A stretch of DNA of 64,000 nt from JAJRPT01 sp964465945. Its GTDB lineage: Bacteria > Bacteroidota > Ignavibacteria > Kapaibacteriales > UBA2268. The DNA is taken from contig CAYXMM010000001.1 of NCBI GenBank assembly GCA_964465945.1, positions 1 through 64,000 on the forward strand, given 5' to 3'. Both the position numbers and the translations under genes were made by a program. The stretch's first letter is position 1. Each line of letters starts with the position of its first letter. The notes beneath the pieces are model-generated. The model was not told the origin of the DNA, ran no database searches, and saw only the letters and a program-made list of their open reading frames with translations. Shown here one piece after another: positions 17,669 to 27,139 of this stretch.

Positions 17669-19105
17669 TTAAAACATATCTAGAACTTCTTTATCTAAGT
17701 CTAGATGTACACCTCTAAAATTATTATTGTTATTCTTTTCCAAGTATTCATTTAATATTTCTAAACAATAATCTTTTAATTCTATATTTATATTTAATTG
17801 TTTTATAGTATTTCTTATTTTTAGAACTTCAACGAAATCTAACTCATCTATTCTTGAGATTGCTATCTTTAAATGTTCTTCACCAGAGTAATTAATCCAA
17901 TTACCTTTTGAATCAATTATTGACCATGATTTTTCAATATCAAAATGTTCAATTAGTTTGTTATTTTTAGAATATACTACTAAATTATTGTGACAATAAA
18001 AGTTACCAGAAACATTATAATTAATTTCTCCTGAGGAAATTATCTGATTATTATAACAGTAAAAATTACCAGAAACAATATTTGGCGAACCTTTCAAACT
18101 AATTAGTTGATTGTTGTTACAATAAAAACTACCAATGACTTTTTCAAATTCGAAAGGAATTTCAGTTAATCCTTTATTTGATAAATCAACATCACCATTA
18201 TATTCAATTTTATTGTTTTTATTTATAATAACATTCTCTGGATTTAAACCAAATGAAATAAGATTCTCTTTAGTAGGTTCAAGGAATCCTTTTTTAATTT
18301 TTTCATCAGCTTTATTATTAGTACTAATTAATTCATTAAAACGGTCTTCTATCAATACATCCATTAAATTTTGAATGAATTTTACATCAGCTTTACTTTT
18401 TGTTTTAAGTCTTTGTATATTTAAATCTAACCAATTTTTCTTTGCCTCTACTTTTCTATTTATAATTTCTTTATTTTCATACCAAAGTTTACTTTTAATT
18501 TGATGTTCAAATAAATCAAGACCTAATTTATAATTGAGTGGTTGTTTTGTTATAAAATTTTTAGCAAAATCAAAAGGTGAAACATTAAAATTTATTTTAT
18601 CATTATATTTATCATATTCTTTAAAAATATCTAATGTAATTTTATTAGCAAATCCTTCTTCCATCCATTGATAAAACTCATCTATAACAACATATTTACT
18701 TTTATCCATATAAGCATGTGCAATTTCATGTATTAAGACTAAAGTAAATAATAAAATAAATTCTTCATCATCTTTTGAGTGATCTTTAATTGCTTCCATA
18801 CAAAGATAAATTTCAGGATTCTCACTTTTACCCTTACTTACATATAATCCCAAAACTTCAAAAATAGGATTTAATGGTTCTTTTACATTCTCATCTAATA
18901 TGTCATCAAGAACTAATTCTTTATAATTGTGTTGTAATTTAATAAAATTCAAATCATTTACTATATAAATTGGGATATTTCTTGATATCTTTTGTATAGA
19001 TAATTTATCCTCCGAAAATCTTTCGTCGGAACATAAAACACTTTCAGAAAAAGTTATTTGTTCAGCATTTGGTTCATATTTCGAATTTAAATTTATAATG
19101 TTCAT
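17669..19105 (-). CDS. HEXXH metallopeptidase with C-terminal leucine-rich-like repeats
   Basis: This 478-aa protein lacks a signal peptide. A gluzincin-like site HEIAH (residues 126-130) is followed by a candidate third ligand, E149/E150 in WMEEGFAN. Residues ~300-385 carry three or four ~21-residue repeats of the form GxFYCxNNQLxSLKGxPN, similar to the short LRR-like repeats common in phage and Bacteroidota proteins. A helical linker joins the two parts. A protease domain joined to a recognition-type repeat suggests a toxin-, effector- or defence-like protein. The family is unknown to me and the function is inferred. Confidence 0.6.
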   Translation of the reverse strand: MNIINLNSKYEPNAEQITFSESVLCSDERFSEDKLSIQKISRNIPIYIVNDLNFIKLQHNYKELVLDDILDENVKEPLNPIFEVLGLYVSKGKSENPEIYLCMEAIKDHSKDDEEFILLFTLVLIHEIAHAYMDKSKYVVIDEFYQWMEEGFANKITLDIFKEYDKYNDKINFNVSPFDFAKNFITKQPLNYKLGLDLFEHQIKSKLWYENKEIINRKVEAKKNWLDLNIQRLKTKSKADVKFIQNLMDVLIEDRFNELISTNNKADEKIKKGFLEPTKENLISFGLNPENVIINKNNKIEYNGDVDLSNKGLTEIPFEFEKVIGSFYCNNNQLISLKGSPNIVSGNFYCYNNQIISSGEINYNVSGNFYCHNNLVVYSKNNKLIEHFDIEKSWSIIDSKGNWINYSGEEHLKIAISRIDELDFVEVLKIRNTIKQLNINIELKDYCLEILNEYLEKNNNNNFRGVHLDLDKEVLDMF

Positions 19106-19168
19106 CTTTTCCTACCTTTTTAATTTTTAGTTACGCAATATAACTAAAAGTTTTAGTTAAAAATACAA

Positions 19169-19729
19169 TTATTTTATTTTTGTGCTTGGGTCTTTTAAAA
19201 CTTTGAATAACTCTGCTCTTACTTGATCTAAATCTACTTCGTTAATGTTCTTTTTCATTTTATTCTTAATAAAGTTCATGAACTCTTGTTTTTCTTTTTG
19301 TTTGTTTTGTATGTTCTTTCTCTGATTCAACCATATATGTGAGTGATAATCTTTTATTGATAATAAAATAATTCCAAAACTATATTTATAGTCTTGACAT
19401 TCAATGAAATTATCTATAAACGAAACGCTATTATCAGACTTTGTATGAGTTAATTTTTTTATTTTTGTGTCATTTATATCTGAAATATCAATTTTTATTT
19501 TATCTTCATGAATTACTTCTCGGTAGTTTTCGGCATATCCGTTTTCGTTATCGACATCCCAGCCCAAGTGTTTCCAGAAAGGGTCGATGAAATCTCGTCT
19601 TGTTTGAGTTTCATTATAATCAGCTTTTTTGTAGAACTCTTTTTGTTCGTCAAATCTGTTTACTAAAGATTTAATTTTATCGAAGGCAATATTTTTAGCC
19701 GAATTAACTTGTTTTGCTTCTGTTGTCAT
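19169..19729 (-). pseudogene. N-terminal fragment of a type IIG restriction-modification enzyme, chimeric
   Basis: Of 186 residues, 1-80 (FDKIKSLVNRFDEQKEFYK, NETQTRRDFIDPFWKHLGWD, GYAENYREVIHED) match the conserved start of large Eco57I-like type IIG enzymes of about 1000 aa. The expected KAPDY...FVEAKKP nuclease motif is absent in all frames just downstream. Residues ~81-186 are unrelated to that family as far as I can tell and end at a natural stop. No methylase motif (NPPY) occurs nearby. It is either a decayed and rearranged remnant or a short stand-alone protein that kept the N-terminal module. Confidence 0.55.
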
Positions 19730-20137
<408 letters not shown>

Positions 20138-20259
20138 ATCTTTTTGCTTTTCTGCAAAAATACAGACACAAATATAAGGATATTTTTTTGAAAAAAAATT
20201 ATTTTTAATTTTTTTCAATTATTTTAAAACATTTTTTAGTTGTAATCGTTATAGTTAAT

Positions 20260-20727
20260 ATGACAACTAACGTAAATGACACGATACACAAATATGACTT
20301 GACTGAGTCTTTCGGATTCTTGATTACAAGGGCTCATTCGGCAATGAATAGGCGTCTTTTAAAGAATTTTAAGGATGCTAACCATCCTATTACTGGTGAA
20401 CAATATATTGTTATGCACCATTTATGGGAGAAGGATGAAATTTGCCAAAGAGAGCTTTGTTGTTTGACTGGAAAAGATAAACCAGGGATTACCAGAATAC
20501 TTGACAATCTTGAAAAGCTCAAGTTTGTAGAAAGAATTGACGACGGAAACGACAGACGAATGAAACTTATAAAATTGACAAGCGCCGGACGAGAATTAGA
20601 AGAAAAATCAAACGAATTAGCACTTAAAACTCTCATTGATTTTCTAGAAGACATTGATTGCAGTGAAGTAGAAACAACCAAGAAAGTACTTCGCACAATT
20701 ATACAAAAATTCGATAACTTGGAATAA
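20260..20727 (+). CDS. MarR family transcriptional regulator
   Basis: This 155-aa winged-helix dimer contains a recognition helix region (CQRELCCLTGKDKPGITRILDNLEK, residues ~65-90) and the wing DGNDRRMKLIKLT, which carries the D-x-R-DRR signature of the family. It probably senses a small ligand or redox signal. Two cysteines sit side by side in ELCCLTG, which could allow thiol sensing (inference). It is 36 bases upstream of a YceI gene and likely controls that pair. Confidence 0.88.
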   Translation: MTTNVNDTIHKYDLTESFGFLITRAHSAMNRRLLKNFKDANHPITGEQYIVMHHLWEKDEICQRELCCLTGKDKPGITRILDNLEKLKFVERIDDGNDRRMKLIKLTSAGRELEEKSNELALKTLIDFLEDIDCSEVETTKKVLRTIIQKFDNLE

Positions 20728-20763
20728 ACAAACTTTTTTTAATATATTTTTAAGGATAAATTT

Positions 20764-21351
20764 ATGATAAAAGCAATTTTATCTGTGGTAATACTTTCCA
20801 CACTTACGGCATTTTCAACTTTCGCCGATGAATACAAAGTTGACCCAAAAGCATCAAATGTAAAATGGACTGCAGAAAAAGTAACAGGCGGTCATTGGGG
20901 ACATATAGATATTAAATCAGGAAATTTAATTGTCGATAATGGCAAAATTACTGATGGGCAATTCACAACTGATATGTCTTCTATTGTAGTTAAAGATTTA
21001 GAACCAGGTGAATGGAACACTAAATTACTTAATCATTTAAAATCAGAAGATTTTTTTCACGTTGCTAAATATAAAGAATCTGATTTTGATATTAGAATTA
21101 TAAAAGATTTAGGTAATGGTAAAATTAAAGTTACTGGCGATTTAACAATCAAAGGCATCAAAAAGCAAATTACTTTTGATACTGACTATAAAATTAATGG
21201 AAATAAAATTACTGCAAATGCTGTGATGGTAGTTGATAGAACTCGTTATGATATTAAATATGGCTCTGGTTCTTTCTTCGATTCTCTTGGAGACAAAACT
21301 ATTTATGATGAATTTACATTAAATATAAATTTAGTGGCAAATAAAATATAA
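20764..21351 (+). CDS. YceI family periplasmic protein
   Basis: This 195-aa protein has a signal peptide (MIKAILSVVILSTLTAFSTFA). The lipocalin-like YceI pattern follows: VDPKASNVKWTAEKVTGGHWG, then GxFTTDMSSI, LxSEDFFHVAKYKE, and GDLTIKGIKKQITF. These proteins bind polyisoprenoid-type lipids in the periplasm. A good ribosome site (AAGGA) precedes the ATG. It is cotranscribed with the marR-type gene and ends at a strong terminator. Confidence 0.9.
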   Translation: MIKAILSVVILSTLTAFSTFADEYKVDPKASNVKWTAEKVTGGHWGHIDIKSGNLIVDNGKITDGQFTTDMSSIVVKDLEPGEWNTKLLNHLKSEDFFHVAKYKESDFDIRIIKDLGNGKIKVTGDLTIKGIKKQITFDTDYKINGNKITANAVMVVDRTRYDIKYGSGSFFDSLGDKTIYDEFTLNINLVANKI

Positions 21352-21358
21352 TAAAATT

Positions 21359-21383
21359 GGGGCGTTAATTCGCCCCTTTTTTT
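21359..21383 (+). terminator. Rho-independent terminator after the YceI gene
   Basis: GGGGCG pairs with CGCCCC over TTAATT, followed by seven T. It touches the stop of the convergent holB gene. Confidence 0.9.
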
Positions 21384-22527
21384 ATAAAAATATTCGCCGT
21401 ATTTTAATTATTAATGATAGATAGACTAAGTTCTGATTTACATTTTGATTTATCATTCTGATGCTGTCTTCACATTCTAATATTGCTTGTCTTATATCTT
21501 TATTTTGAAATGCTTGGACGAATTTTTCTATACTATCTTCTTGGTCTTTATTGACAATTTTATCGCTATTTACTGATTTTTTTAGGCAGTCTTGTAACCA
21601 ATAAGCAATAATTAAAATTGATTTAATAGTTGTACCTCTATCATTTAAACCAGTAATTTCATCAATTAATTCAATAGTTTTCTCACGATATACCTTTGCC
21701 CTTAATCCATTTCGTAATATTTCAATAGAATGTTCTCGAAGCTTTTGAATTTCTTCATCAGCAAATTCAATTGCCCTTGAAATAGAACCTTGCGCAAAAG
21801 GTAATATAAAATCTAAGTTCCCGAAATTAATATCGTTTTTTTGCAAATAATCTTTTATATGAGAATCTTTTAAAGGGTCTAAGCGAATTAATTGGCATCT
21901 CGATTTAATTGTTCCTAAGATAAATTCAGGTGAATGAGTAATTAAAATAAAAATTGTATTTTCGGCTGGCTCTTCGATAGATTTTAATAAGGCATTTGAT
22001 GCTTCTTCGTTCATTAAATGAGCATCGAAAAGAATAATCACGCGTTTTCCAAAATTAACATTAGACATTTTAAGAATTTGTTTAATCTTTCTAACCTGCG
22101 AAACTCTTATTGCTAACGTTCCAGTAATATTCATTTTATAATAAGGGTCAGATGATTTTTTTTTCAATTCATCTTGAATTTCCTTAACTTGATCGTCTGT
22201 TAAACCAGAAAGCAAGTCGCCTTCATCTTTTGCACCTGTTTTAGGAGCAGGAATTGGGAAAACAGATATAATATTTTGATGTGATAATATATTTTCTTTA
22301 TACTTAACATCAAATTCATTAGAAACTTTTGCAACTGAATTTAAGCCATTATCTTCAATTATTGGATTTGGACAATTTAGTAATTTAGCAAATTCAATAG
22401 CAAGTGCATCTTTGCCAATTCCCTCATTACCAACAAATAGGTAACTTGAAGCAATCCTATCATGAACAAAAGCATTCTGAAGAATTTGCTTTACTCTTTC
22501 TTGACCTATGACATCATTCCAAGCCAT
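21382..22527 (-). CDS. holB: DNA polymerase III delta' subunit-like AAA+ protein
   Basis: This 381-aa clamp-loader ATPase homologue has Walker A VGNEGIGKD (residues 32-40), a Walker B-like strand VIILFDAHLMNEEASNALLK, EEP, and the sensor-1/SRC-type motif IKSRCQLIRL. The zinc module of this family (one Cys, then CxxCxxC after the first P-loop helix) is not present: only C52 remains in LLNCPNP. This does not rule out clamp-loader function, because delta' is structural in many bacteria. It abuts dusB at its upstream end (start 22527, dusB stop 22528), so the two form an operon with dusB first. Confidence 0.82.
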   Translation of the reverse strand: MAWNDVIGQERVKQILQNAFVHDRIASSYLFVGNEGIGKDALAIEFAKLLNCPNPIIEDNGLNSVAKVSNEFDVKYKENILSHQNIISVFPIPAPKTGAKDEGDLLSGLTDDQVKEIQDELKKKSSDPYYKMNITGTLAIRVSQVRKIKQILKMSNVNFGKRVIILFDAHLMNEEASNALLKSIEEPAENTIFILITHSPEFILGTIKSRCQLIRLDPLKDSHIKDYLQKNDINFGNLDFILPFAQGSISRAIEFADEEIQKLREHSIEILRNGLRAKVYREKTIELIDEITGLNDRGTTIKSILIIAYWLQDCLKKSVNSDKIVNKDQEDSIEKFVQAFQNKDIRQAILECEDSIRMINQNVNQNLVYLSLIIKIRRIFL

Positions 22528-23607
22528 TCAAACTACTCCAGCAGTTTGCTTTTTGACATATCTTTCAGAATTGCAACTCAAACTTGGTGCTTTTCTGACT
22601 TTACTTACTGGCTCAACTCTATCATTTTCTTCTAAATACTTAATATATTTTAGCAAATTATCTTCTATTTCATTAAATTCTAAACTATCCATTAAAGCAC
22701 GTCTAATTTCAGAAGCGCCAAAATATCCTTTTAAGTAACCCGAATAATGTTTTCTAAACTCTTTAATGGCGTGTTCTCCTTTAAAATCAATCGACATTTT
22801 CAAATGCTGGATACAAGTATTAACTCTTGTATAAATATCTGGTTCGCCTGGGTCAAATCCTTGTTCCATCATTACTTTAGCTCGTTGGAAAATAAATGGA
22901 TAGCCAATACATCCGCGTCCAATCATAACAGCATCGCAACCAGTAGTTTGAAAAGCTCTTAGCACATCATCTGGTTCGACAACATCACCATTTAAAATTA
23001 ATGGTATATTCAAAACTTCCTTTATTTTTGGAATCCACGCCCAATCTGCTTGACCGGTCATACCCATATCACGAGTCCGACAATGAACTGCAAGAGCTTT
23101 AGCGCCTGCTTGTTCAATTTTTTTTGCTACGCTTTCGATAACTATATTTTCTTTGTCCCAGCCAAGCCGAGTTTTAACTGTTACAGGAATTTTGACAGCA
23201 TTTTGAACTTGGTAAGTAAGTTCAGCCATTTCATCTGGTTTTTTAAGAAAAGCTGCACCTGCCTCACGTTGCACTACTTTTTTCACCCAGCAGCCAAAGT
23301 TAATATCTAAGATATCAGCACCAGCGTCTTCAACTATTTTAGCTGATTCTACCATAGCTTCAATATCACCGCCGAAAATTTGGACTGCAACGGGTCTTTC
23401 CTCTTCTGCTACGATCATCTTTCGTTTAGAGGTTCTGGACTCTCTAATTATTCCCTCAGATGCAATAAACTCAGTATAAACAATATCAGCACCTAAGCGT
23501 TTACAAACAACTCTAAAAGGCAAGTCGCAGACATCTTCCATCGGAGCAAGAAAAATCCCATTCCCTATTTCAATATCACCAATTTTTGTAAATTTTTTAT
23601 TTTCCAT
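22528..23607 (-). CDS. dusB: tRNA-dihydrouridine synthase
   Basis: This ~359-aa FMN enzyme reduces uridines in tRNA D-loops. Motifs seen: FLAPMEDVCDLPFR (FMN binding), catalytic Cys in NFGCWVKKVVQREAGAA, VTVKTRLGW, AVHCRTRDMGMTGQADW and GCDAVMIGRGCIGYP. I choose ATG at 23607 (MENKKFTKIG). The longer frame from 23685 would run through the terminator hairpin of the preceding gene and add a non-homologous hydrophobic stretch. A TAATTTTG element at 23618-23611 sits almost on this start, so the mRNA may be leaderless. Confidence 0.9.
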   Translation of the reverse strand: MENKKFTKIGDIEIGNGIFLAPMEDVCDLPFRVVCKRLGADIVYTEFIASEGIIRESRTSKRKMIVAEEERPVAVQIFGGDIEAMVESAKIVEDAGADILDINFGCWVKKVVQREAGAAFLKKPDEMAELTYQVQNAVKIPVTVKTRLGWDKENIVIESVAKKIEQAGAKALAVHCRTRDMGMTGQADWAWIPKIKEVLNIPLILNGDVVEPDDVLRAFQTTGCDAVMIGRGCIGYPFIFQRAKVMMEQGFDPGEPDIYTRVNTCIQHLKMSIDFKGEHAIKEFRKHYSGYLKGYFGASEIRRALMDSLEFNEIEDNLLKYIKYLEENDRVEPVSKVRKAPSLSCNSERYVKKQTAGVV

Positions 23608-23610
23608 ATT

Positions 23611-23618
23611 CAAAATTA
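23611..23618 (-). promoter_or_regulatory. -7-like element just before the dusB start
   Basis: TAATTTTG on the minus strand ends four bases before the ATG. If used, transcription would begin at or inside the start codon. Confidence 0.35.
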
Positions 23619-23648
23619 AGAAAAATAGAAGAAAGTTCGATATAAACG

Positions 23649-23676
23649 AAAAAAGCCACGTTTCTACGTGGCTTTT
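23649..23676 (-). terminator. Terminator after the Ig-like T9SS gene
   Basis: An 11-bp stem, AAAAGCCACGT/ACGTGGCTTTT, with a 4-base loop gives a U-rich tail on the minus strand, 22 bases after the stop at 23698. Confidence 0.88.
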
Positions 23677-23697
23677 CGTAAACAAATTATTATTAGA

Positions 23698-25278
23698 TTA
23701 TTTTATATAAACTAATTTTCTTGTTGCAATTCCATTTTCAGTTATCATTGTGATGTAATAAACACCAGAAGATAAGTTAAATTTATGAGCATTAACTTCA
23801 AATGAGTTAAATCCTTTCGGTAAATAACCATTTGCTAGTGTTGCGATTTCTAAACCAGTTGCATTGCTTAAAACAACTGTTACATTTTGTGCTGTTGCTA
23901 AATTAAATGTAACATTTGATAAACCTTGAGAAGGGTTAGGAGAAACATTTAATTCAAATTTAGTAGCATTATCAACAGACATTACAATTCCAGAAGATTT
24001 AACAGTGATTGAAGCAGAGTTAGATTGGTCAGAACCACAATCATTTGTTGCAACGCAGTAGTATAACCCAGAATCAGCTTCATCAACAGCAGTTAAAGTT
24101 AAACTTGAGCCACTACCGATTGACACAGTCGAAGAAGCCATATACCATGCATAAGTATTGTTAACACCACTTGCAGTAGCAACAAGAACTAAATCATCAC
24201 CTTCATCAACTTCTTGGTCAGAAATAGTTGCACTAAACATTGGAGCTTCGTTACCAGTAACACTTACTTTTGTTGACATTTTGCTGATACCATCTGTTCC
24301 ATAAGTAACCATACAATAAATATCACTTGTAACACCAGCAGTTGCAGTAAATTCATAAGTATTCATTGTAGCACTAGAAACCGCAGCACCTGCAGTATAC
24401 CATTGGTACATTATATTTGCATTATTTCCACCATTAGTTGCAACAGCGCCAATTGTGAAAGTAGTAGTTTCACCTACGCAAGTAGTTACATCACCAGTTA
24501 AATCAGCTGTAATATCAACACCAGGTTTTGGAGTTATAGTTACAGTAGCAGAATTAACTGAACCGCAATAGCCAGTTAATTTACACCAGATATTAGCGTT
24601 GTAATATTTTTCAGCATTTCTTACAGTTAAATATGAAGATTGAGCACCTTCAAAATCAGCGTTATCAACAATCATACTTGTACCATTATACCATTGAACC
24701 ATAGTTCTATAACTTGGAGGTAATTCACCATAAAGTGTACCTTCAACGTCCATATAAATAGTTTCACCAGTGTTTGCTTGAACGCTCATTGGTTGTCTTG
24801 TAATGTTTGGAGTATTAATTATTTGAACTGTAGTTTTTCTAGAAACTTGAGCGCCAAACATTGAAATATTTAAATTAATATCACTTAGACTCATATTCCA
24901 ATCAATCATCATCTGTACATAATCTGCTGGGAAGAGGTTATCAATAAGAACTTGATTATCCCACACTAAGCACTCATATACTCCTGCTTGGCTATGTTGT
25001 AAAGGACCAAAGCCATAACCTGCTTGATTTGATTCAAATGGGCTTTCAACACCAGATGTTAATGGTTTACCATCTTTAAACCATTGAAAACTAAGTGTAT
25101 TTGTTGTGTTTTCGTTCGCAGCAACTACACCTACAACTCTGTTAATTTCATTGTAACAGCCAATCATATCAGTTGGTTGATTCAAAAATGAAATTGTAGC
25201 AGATGTTTGAGACAACAATGACATGTTTGTTACAAAGCCAACAAACATTATTGCTAAAATAAGTTTTAAGTTTTTCAT
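23698..25278 (-). CDS. Secreted Ig-like repeat protein with T9SS type A sorting domain
   Basis: This 526-aa protein has a signal peptide (MKNLKLILAIMFVGFVTNMSLLSQ). Four or so immunoglobulin-like modules follow, each with paired Cys and a W...Y/C pattern (SFQWFKDGKPL...YECLV; YYCVATNDCGS). The ~85-residue C-terminal domain (NVSPNPSQGLSNVTFNL ... SGVYYITMITENGIATRKLVYIK) is a type A T9SS sorting signal, so the protein should be exported across the outer membrane and anchored or released. It is probably a cell-surface binding protein. The ligand is unknown. Confidence 0.88.
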   Translation of the reverse strand: MKNLKLILAIMFVGFVTNMSLLSQTSATISFLNQPTDMIGCYNEINRVVGVVAANENTTNTLSFQWFKDGKPLTSGVESPFESNQAGYGFGPLQHSQAGVYECLVWDNQVLIDNLFPADYVQMMIDWNMSLSDINLNISMFGAQVSRKTTVQIINTPNITRQPMSVQANTGETIYMDVEGTLYGELPPSYRTMVQWYNGTSMIVDNADFEGAQSSYLTVRNAEKYYNANIWCKLTGYCGSVNSATVTITPKPGVDITADLTGDVTTCVGETTTFTIGAVATNGGNNANIMYQWYTAGAAVSSATMNTYEFTATAGVTSDIYCMVTYGTDGISKMSTKVSVTGNEAPMFSATISDQEVDEGDDLVLVATASGVNNTYAWYMASSTVSIGSGSSLTLTAVDEADSGLYYCVATNDCGSDQSNSASITVKSSGIVMSVDNATKFELNVSPNPSQGLSNVTFNLATAQNVTVVLSNATGLEIATLANGYLPKGFNSFEVNAHKFNLSSGVYYITMITENGIATRKLVYIK

Positions 25279-25343
25279 TAAAAAACTCCTAATAAATTAA
25301 TAAAATTTTTATTCAATTTCGTTTATAAGTATCGACTAAAACA

Positions 25344-25373
25344 CAAAATTATCAAATAATATTCATTTTCAAA
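25344..25373 (-). promoter_or_regulatory. Promoter of the Ig-like T9SS gene
   Basis: Read on the minus strand, TTTG (25373-25370) and TAATTTTG (25351-25344) are separated by 18 bases, and a 65-base leader follows. Confidence 0.6.
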
Positions 25374-25449
25374 ACTTTTTATTAAAATATTTTTATTTTA
25401 ACTATGAATATAGCTATAAATAATATAGATTTTAGTCTTTTTTTGTTAA

Positions 25450-25473
25450 TTGTGTGTAAAAAAATACACACAA
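25450..25473. repeat. 9-bp inverted repeat with 6-base loop
   Basis: TTGTGTGTA pairs perfectly with TACACACAA in the divergent spacer. It could be an operator or a weak hairpin; no assignment is possible. Confidence 0.4.
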
Positions 25474-25656
25474 ATTTTAACCACAATAAACAAGCCAAGA
25501 TTAAATTTTGATAAAAGTGTAATACAAGAAAAGTTTTCAACATATTAAAATAAATTATTGATTTTGTTATTTTTCTAAAAATAATTCTTAAATTGCGTGT
25601 AGATTTTCTGACACTTTGAGAAAAGTGTTAATAAAAATTAGTCTCACTATTTCGAG

Positions 25657-26379
25657 TTGCATTTGCTAAGTGCATTAATTATAGGGGCGATAGCAGGTTT
25701 TATTTTGGCTCTTCCACCAGGACCAGTCGGAGTTTCTGCTATAAAATACGCTCTCTTTTCAGATTTAAAATTAGGTAATAAATTTGCACTTGCTAATTTA
25801 TTAATGGATTTCGTGTATTGTTTAATTGCTATTTTCGCGACATCTGCAATAGCAAGCGAACTTTCTACTTTAACTAAAGATTTTCCTTTCCTTATCCTTG
25901 GTATTCAATTTTCTATTGTATTAGCTCTTATACTATATGGTGTTTTTAACTTAAAAAATTCTAAAACAAGTATTTTATCTGAAAAAGTAAGAACAAAAAA
26001 ATTTAATTTTGTGAGTAAATTTGAAAATAAAGGTCCTTTTTTAATTGGAATCGCAATAGGGCTTACCAATGTTGCTAATCCTTCTTTCTTTGGGACTCTT
26101 ACTTGGCTTTCAGTAAATATATTTGCACTGAATTTAATTGAAAATGTATTTACTCAAAAATCATTATTTGCTCTTGGCTTTGGTTTTGGCAATTATCTAT
26201 GGTTATCTTTGCTTATGCGAATAGTATTCAAATTCAAGCATAGAATTTCAGAGCAAATGATGGTAAGAATACATCAATTTGCTGGTATTTCTTTTATTGG
26301 CTTTGGAACAATTCTTGGGGCAAGGTTGCTCTTCTTAACTAAATGGGGCGAAATTCTTAGATATATTTTTGCTTTCTAA
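25657..26379 (+). CDS. LysE family translocator
   Basis: This 240-aa integral membrane protein has about six hydrophobic segments. The family start motif ALPPGPVGVSAIKYAL lies near residue 18 and a second half-motif GIAIGLTNVANPSFFG near 130. The family exports amino acids or related small molecules; the substrate is unknown. TTG at 25657 gives the full first membrane segment; the TTG six bases later is an alternative. The gene converges on the next one, with two bases between the stops. Confidence 0.82.
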   Translation: MHLLSALIIGAIAGFILALPPGPVGVSAIKYALFSDLKLGNKFALANLLMDFVYCLIAIFATSAIASELSTLTKDFPFLILGIQFSIVLALILYGVFNLKNSKTSILSEKVRTKKFNFVSKFENKGPFLIGIAIGLTNVANPSFFGTLTWLSVNIFALNLIENVFTQKSLFALGFGFGNYLWLSLLMRIVFKFKHRISEQMMVRIHQFAGISFIGFGTILGARLLFLTKWGEILRYIFAF

Positions 26380-26381
26380 AC

Positions 26382-27122
26382 TTATAACTTTAATTTTTTA
26401 AAGATCCCTTCAGGTATTAATTTTATTATTGTCATTATAACTCTCCAATAACTTGGAGTATATAATATGTCCTTCTTATTCTTTATTGCATTATAAATAT
26501 CTTTACCAACCTTTTCGGGTTTAGCAAAAAGAGGTGAATCTGGTAAATTTGTGGTCATCGGTGTCCTTACCATACCTGGTTTAATTGTAATAACACTTAC
26601 TCCAAATTCAAACATACGGTTTCTTAATCCTTGCAAGTATGTAGAAACTCCTGCTTTTGCTGCTCCATATATGTAATTACTTTGCCTACCTCTTTCACCA
26701 GCAACTGAACTTATCACAGCAATAGTGCCTTCCTTTTGCTTCTCAAAATGAACCGACGTAATCGTGCAAAGAGATATAACACTAACGCAATTTACATTAA
26801 ACTCTTTGATAGATAACTCTTGACTTCGTCTAATAGTTTCATTATCTGGTAGAGTTCCGTGAGCAATAATCAGAGTATCTAGACCACCTAATTCCTTGAT
26901 TGTGAAATCAAACATATCTTTATGTTTATCATAATCTAAAGCATTAATGACATAAGTAAAATAGGAAACTTCTGGGTTTAGAGTTTGCAAATGGCTCTTT
27001 ATAGTTTCTAATTTTGTTGCAGATTGTCCTGCAAGCATAATCTTTGTGTTAACTCCTTTAATATGCTTAACACATTCTTCTGCAAGTTTTGAGTAAGCAC
27101 CGAAAACTAATATATTTTTCAT
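26382..27122 (-). CDS. Short-chain dehydrogenase/reductase
   Basis: This 246-aa Rossmann-fold oxidoreductase has an N-terminal nucleotide-binding turn, LVFGAYSKLAEE (a variant of TGxxxGxG), the stretch IIAHGTLPDN, and catalytic Ser-Tyr-Lys in ISSVAGERGRQSNYIYGAAK. The C-terminus is hydrophobic and amphipathic (VIMTIIKLIPEGIFKKLKL), as in membrane-associated DprE2-like SDRs. The substrate is unknown. It lies 18 bases downstream of pyk on the same strand. Confidence 0.8.
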   Translation of the reverse strand: MKNILVFGAYSKLAEECVKHIKGVNTKIMLAGQSATKLETIKSHLQTLNPEVSYFTYVINALDYDKHKDMFDFTIKELGGLDTLIIAHGTLPDNETIRRSQELSIKEFNVNCVSVISLCTITSVHFEKQKEGTIAVISSVAGERGRQSNYIYGAAKAGVSTYLQGLRNRMFEFGVSVITIKPGMVRTPMTTNLPDSPLFAKPEKVGKDIYNAIKNKKDILYTPSYWRVIMTIIKLIPEGIFKKLKL

Positions 27123-27139
27123 TATTTTCTTTATATAAT

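Larger units (their letters stand above)
25279..25656. other. Divergent intergenic region
   Basis: This AT-rich 378-bp spacer lies between the minus-strand T9SS gene and the plus-strand LysE gene. It holds the promoter at 25344-25373 and one inverted repeat at 25450-25473, TTGTGTGTA/TACACACAA with a 6-base loop. Nothing else was recognised. Confidence 0.6.

Noticed and set aside
23608..23685. Longer N-terminus for dusB
   Set aside because: It would begin inside the terminator hairpin of the preceding gene and add residues foreign to the family.
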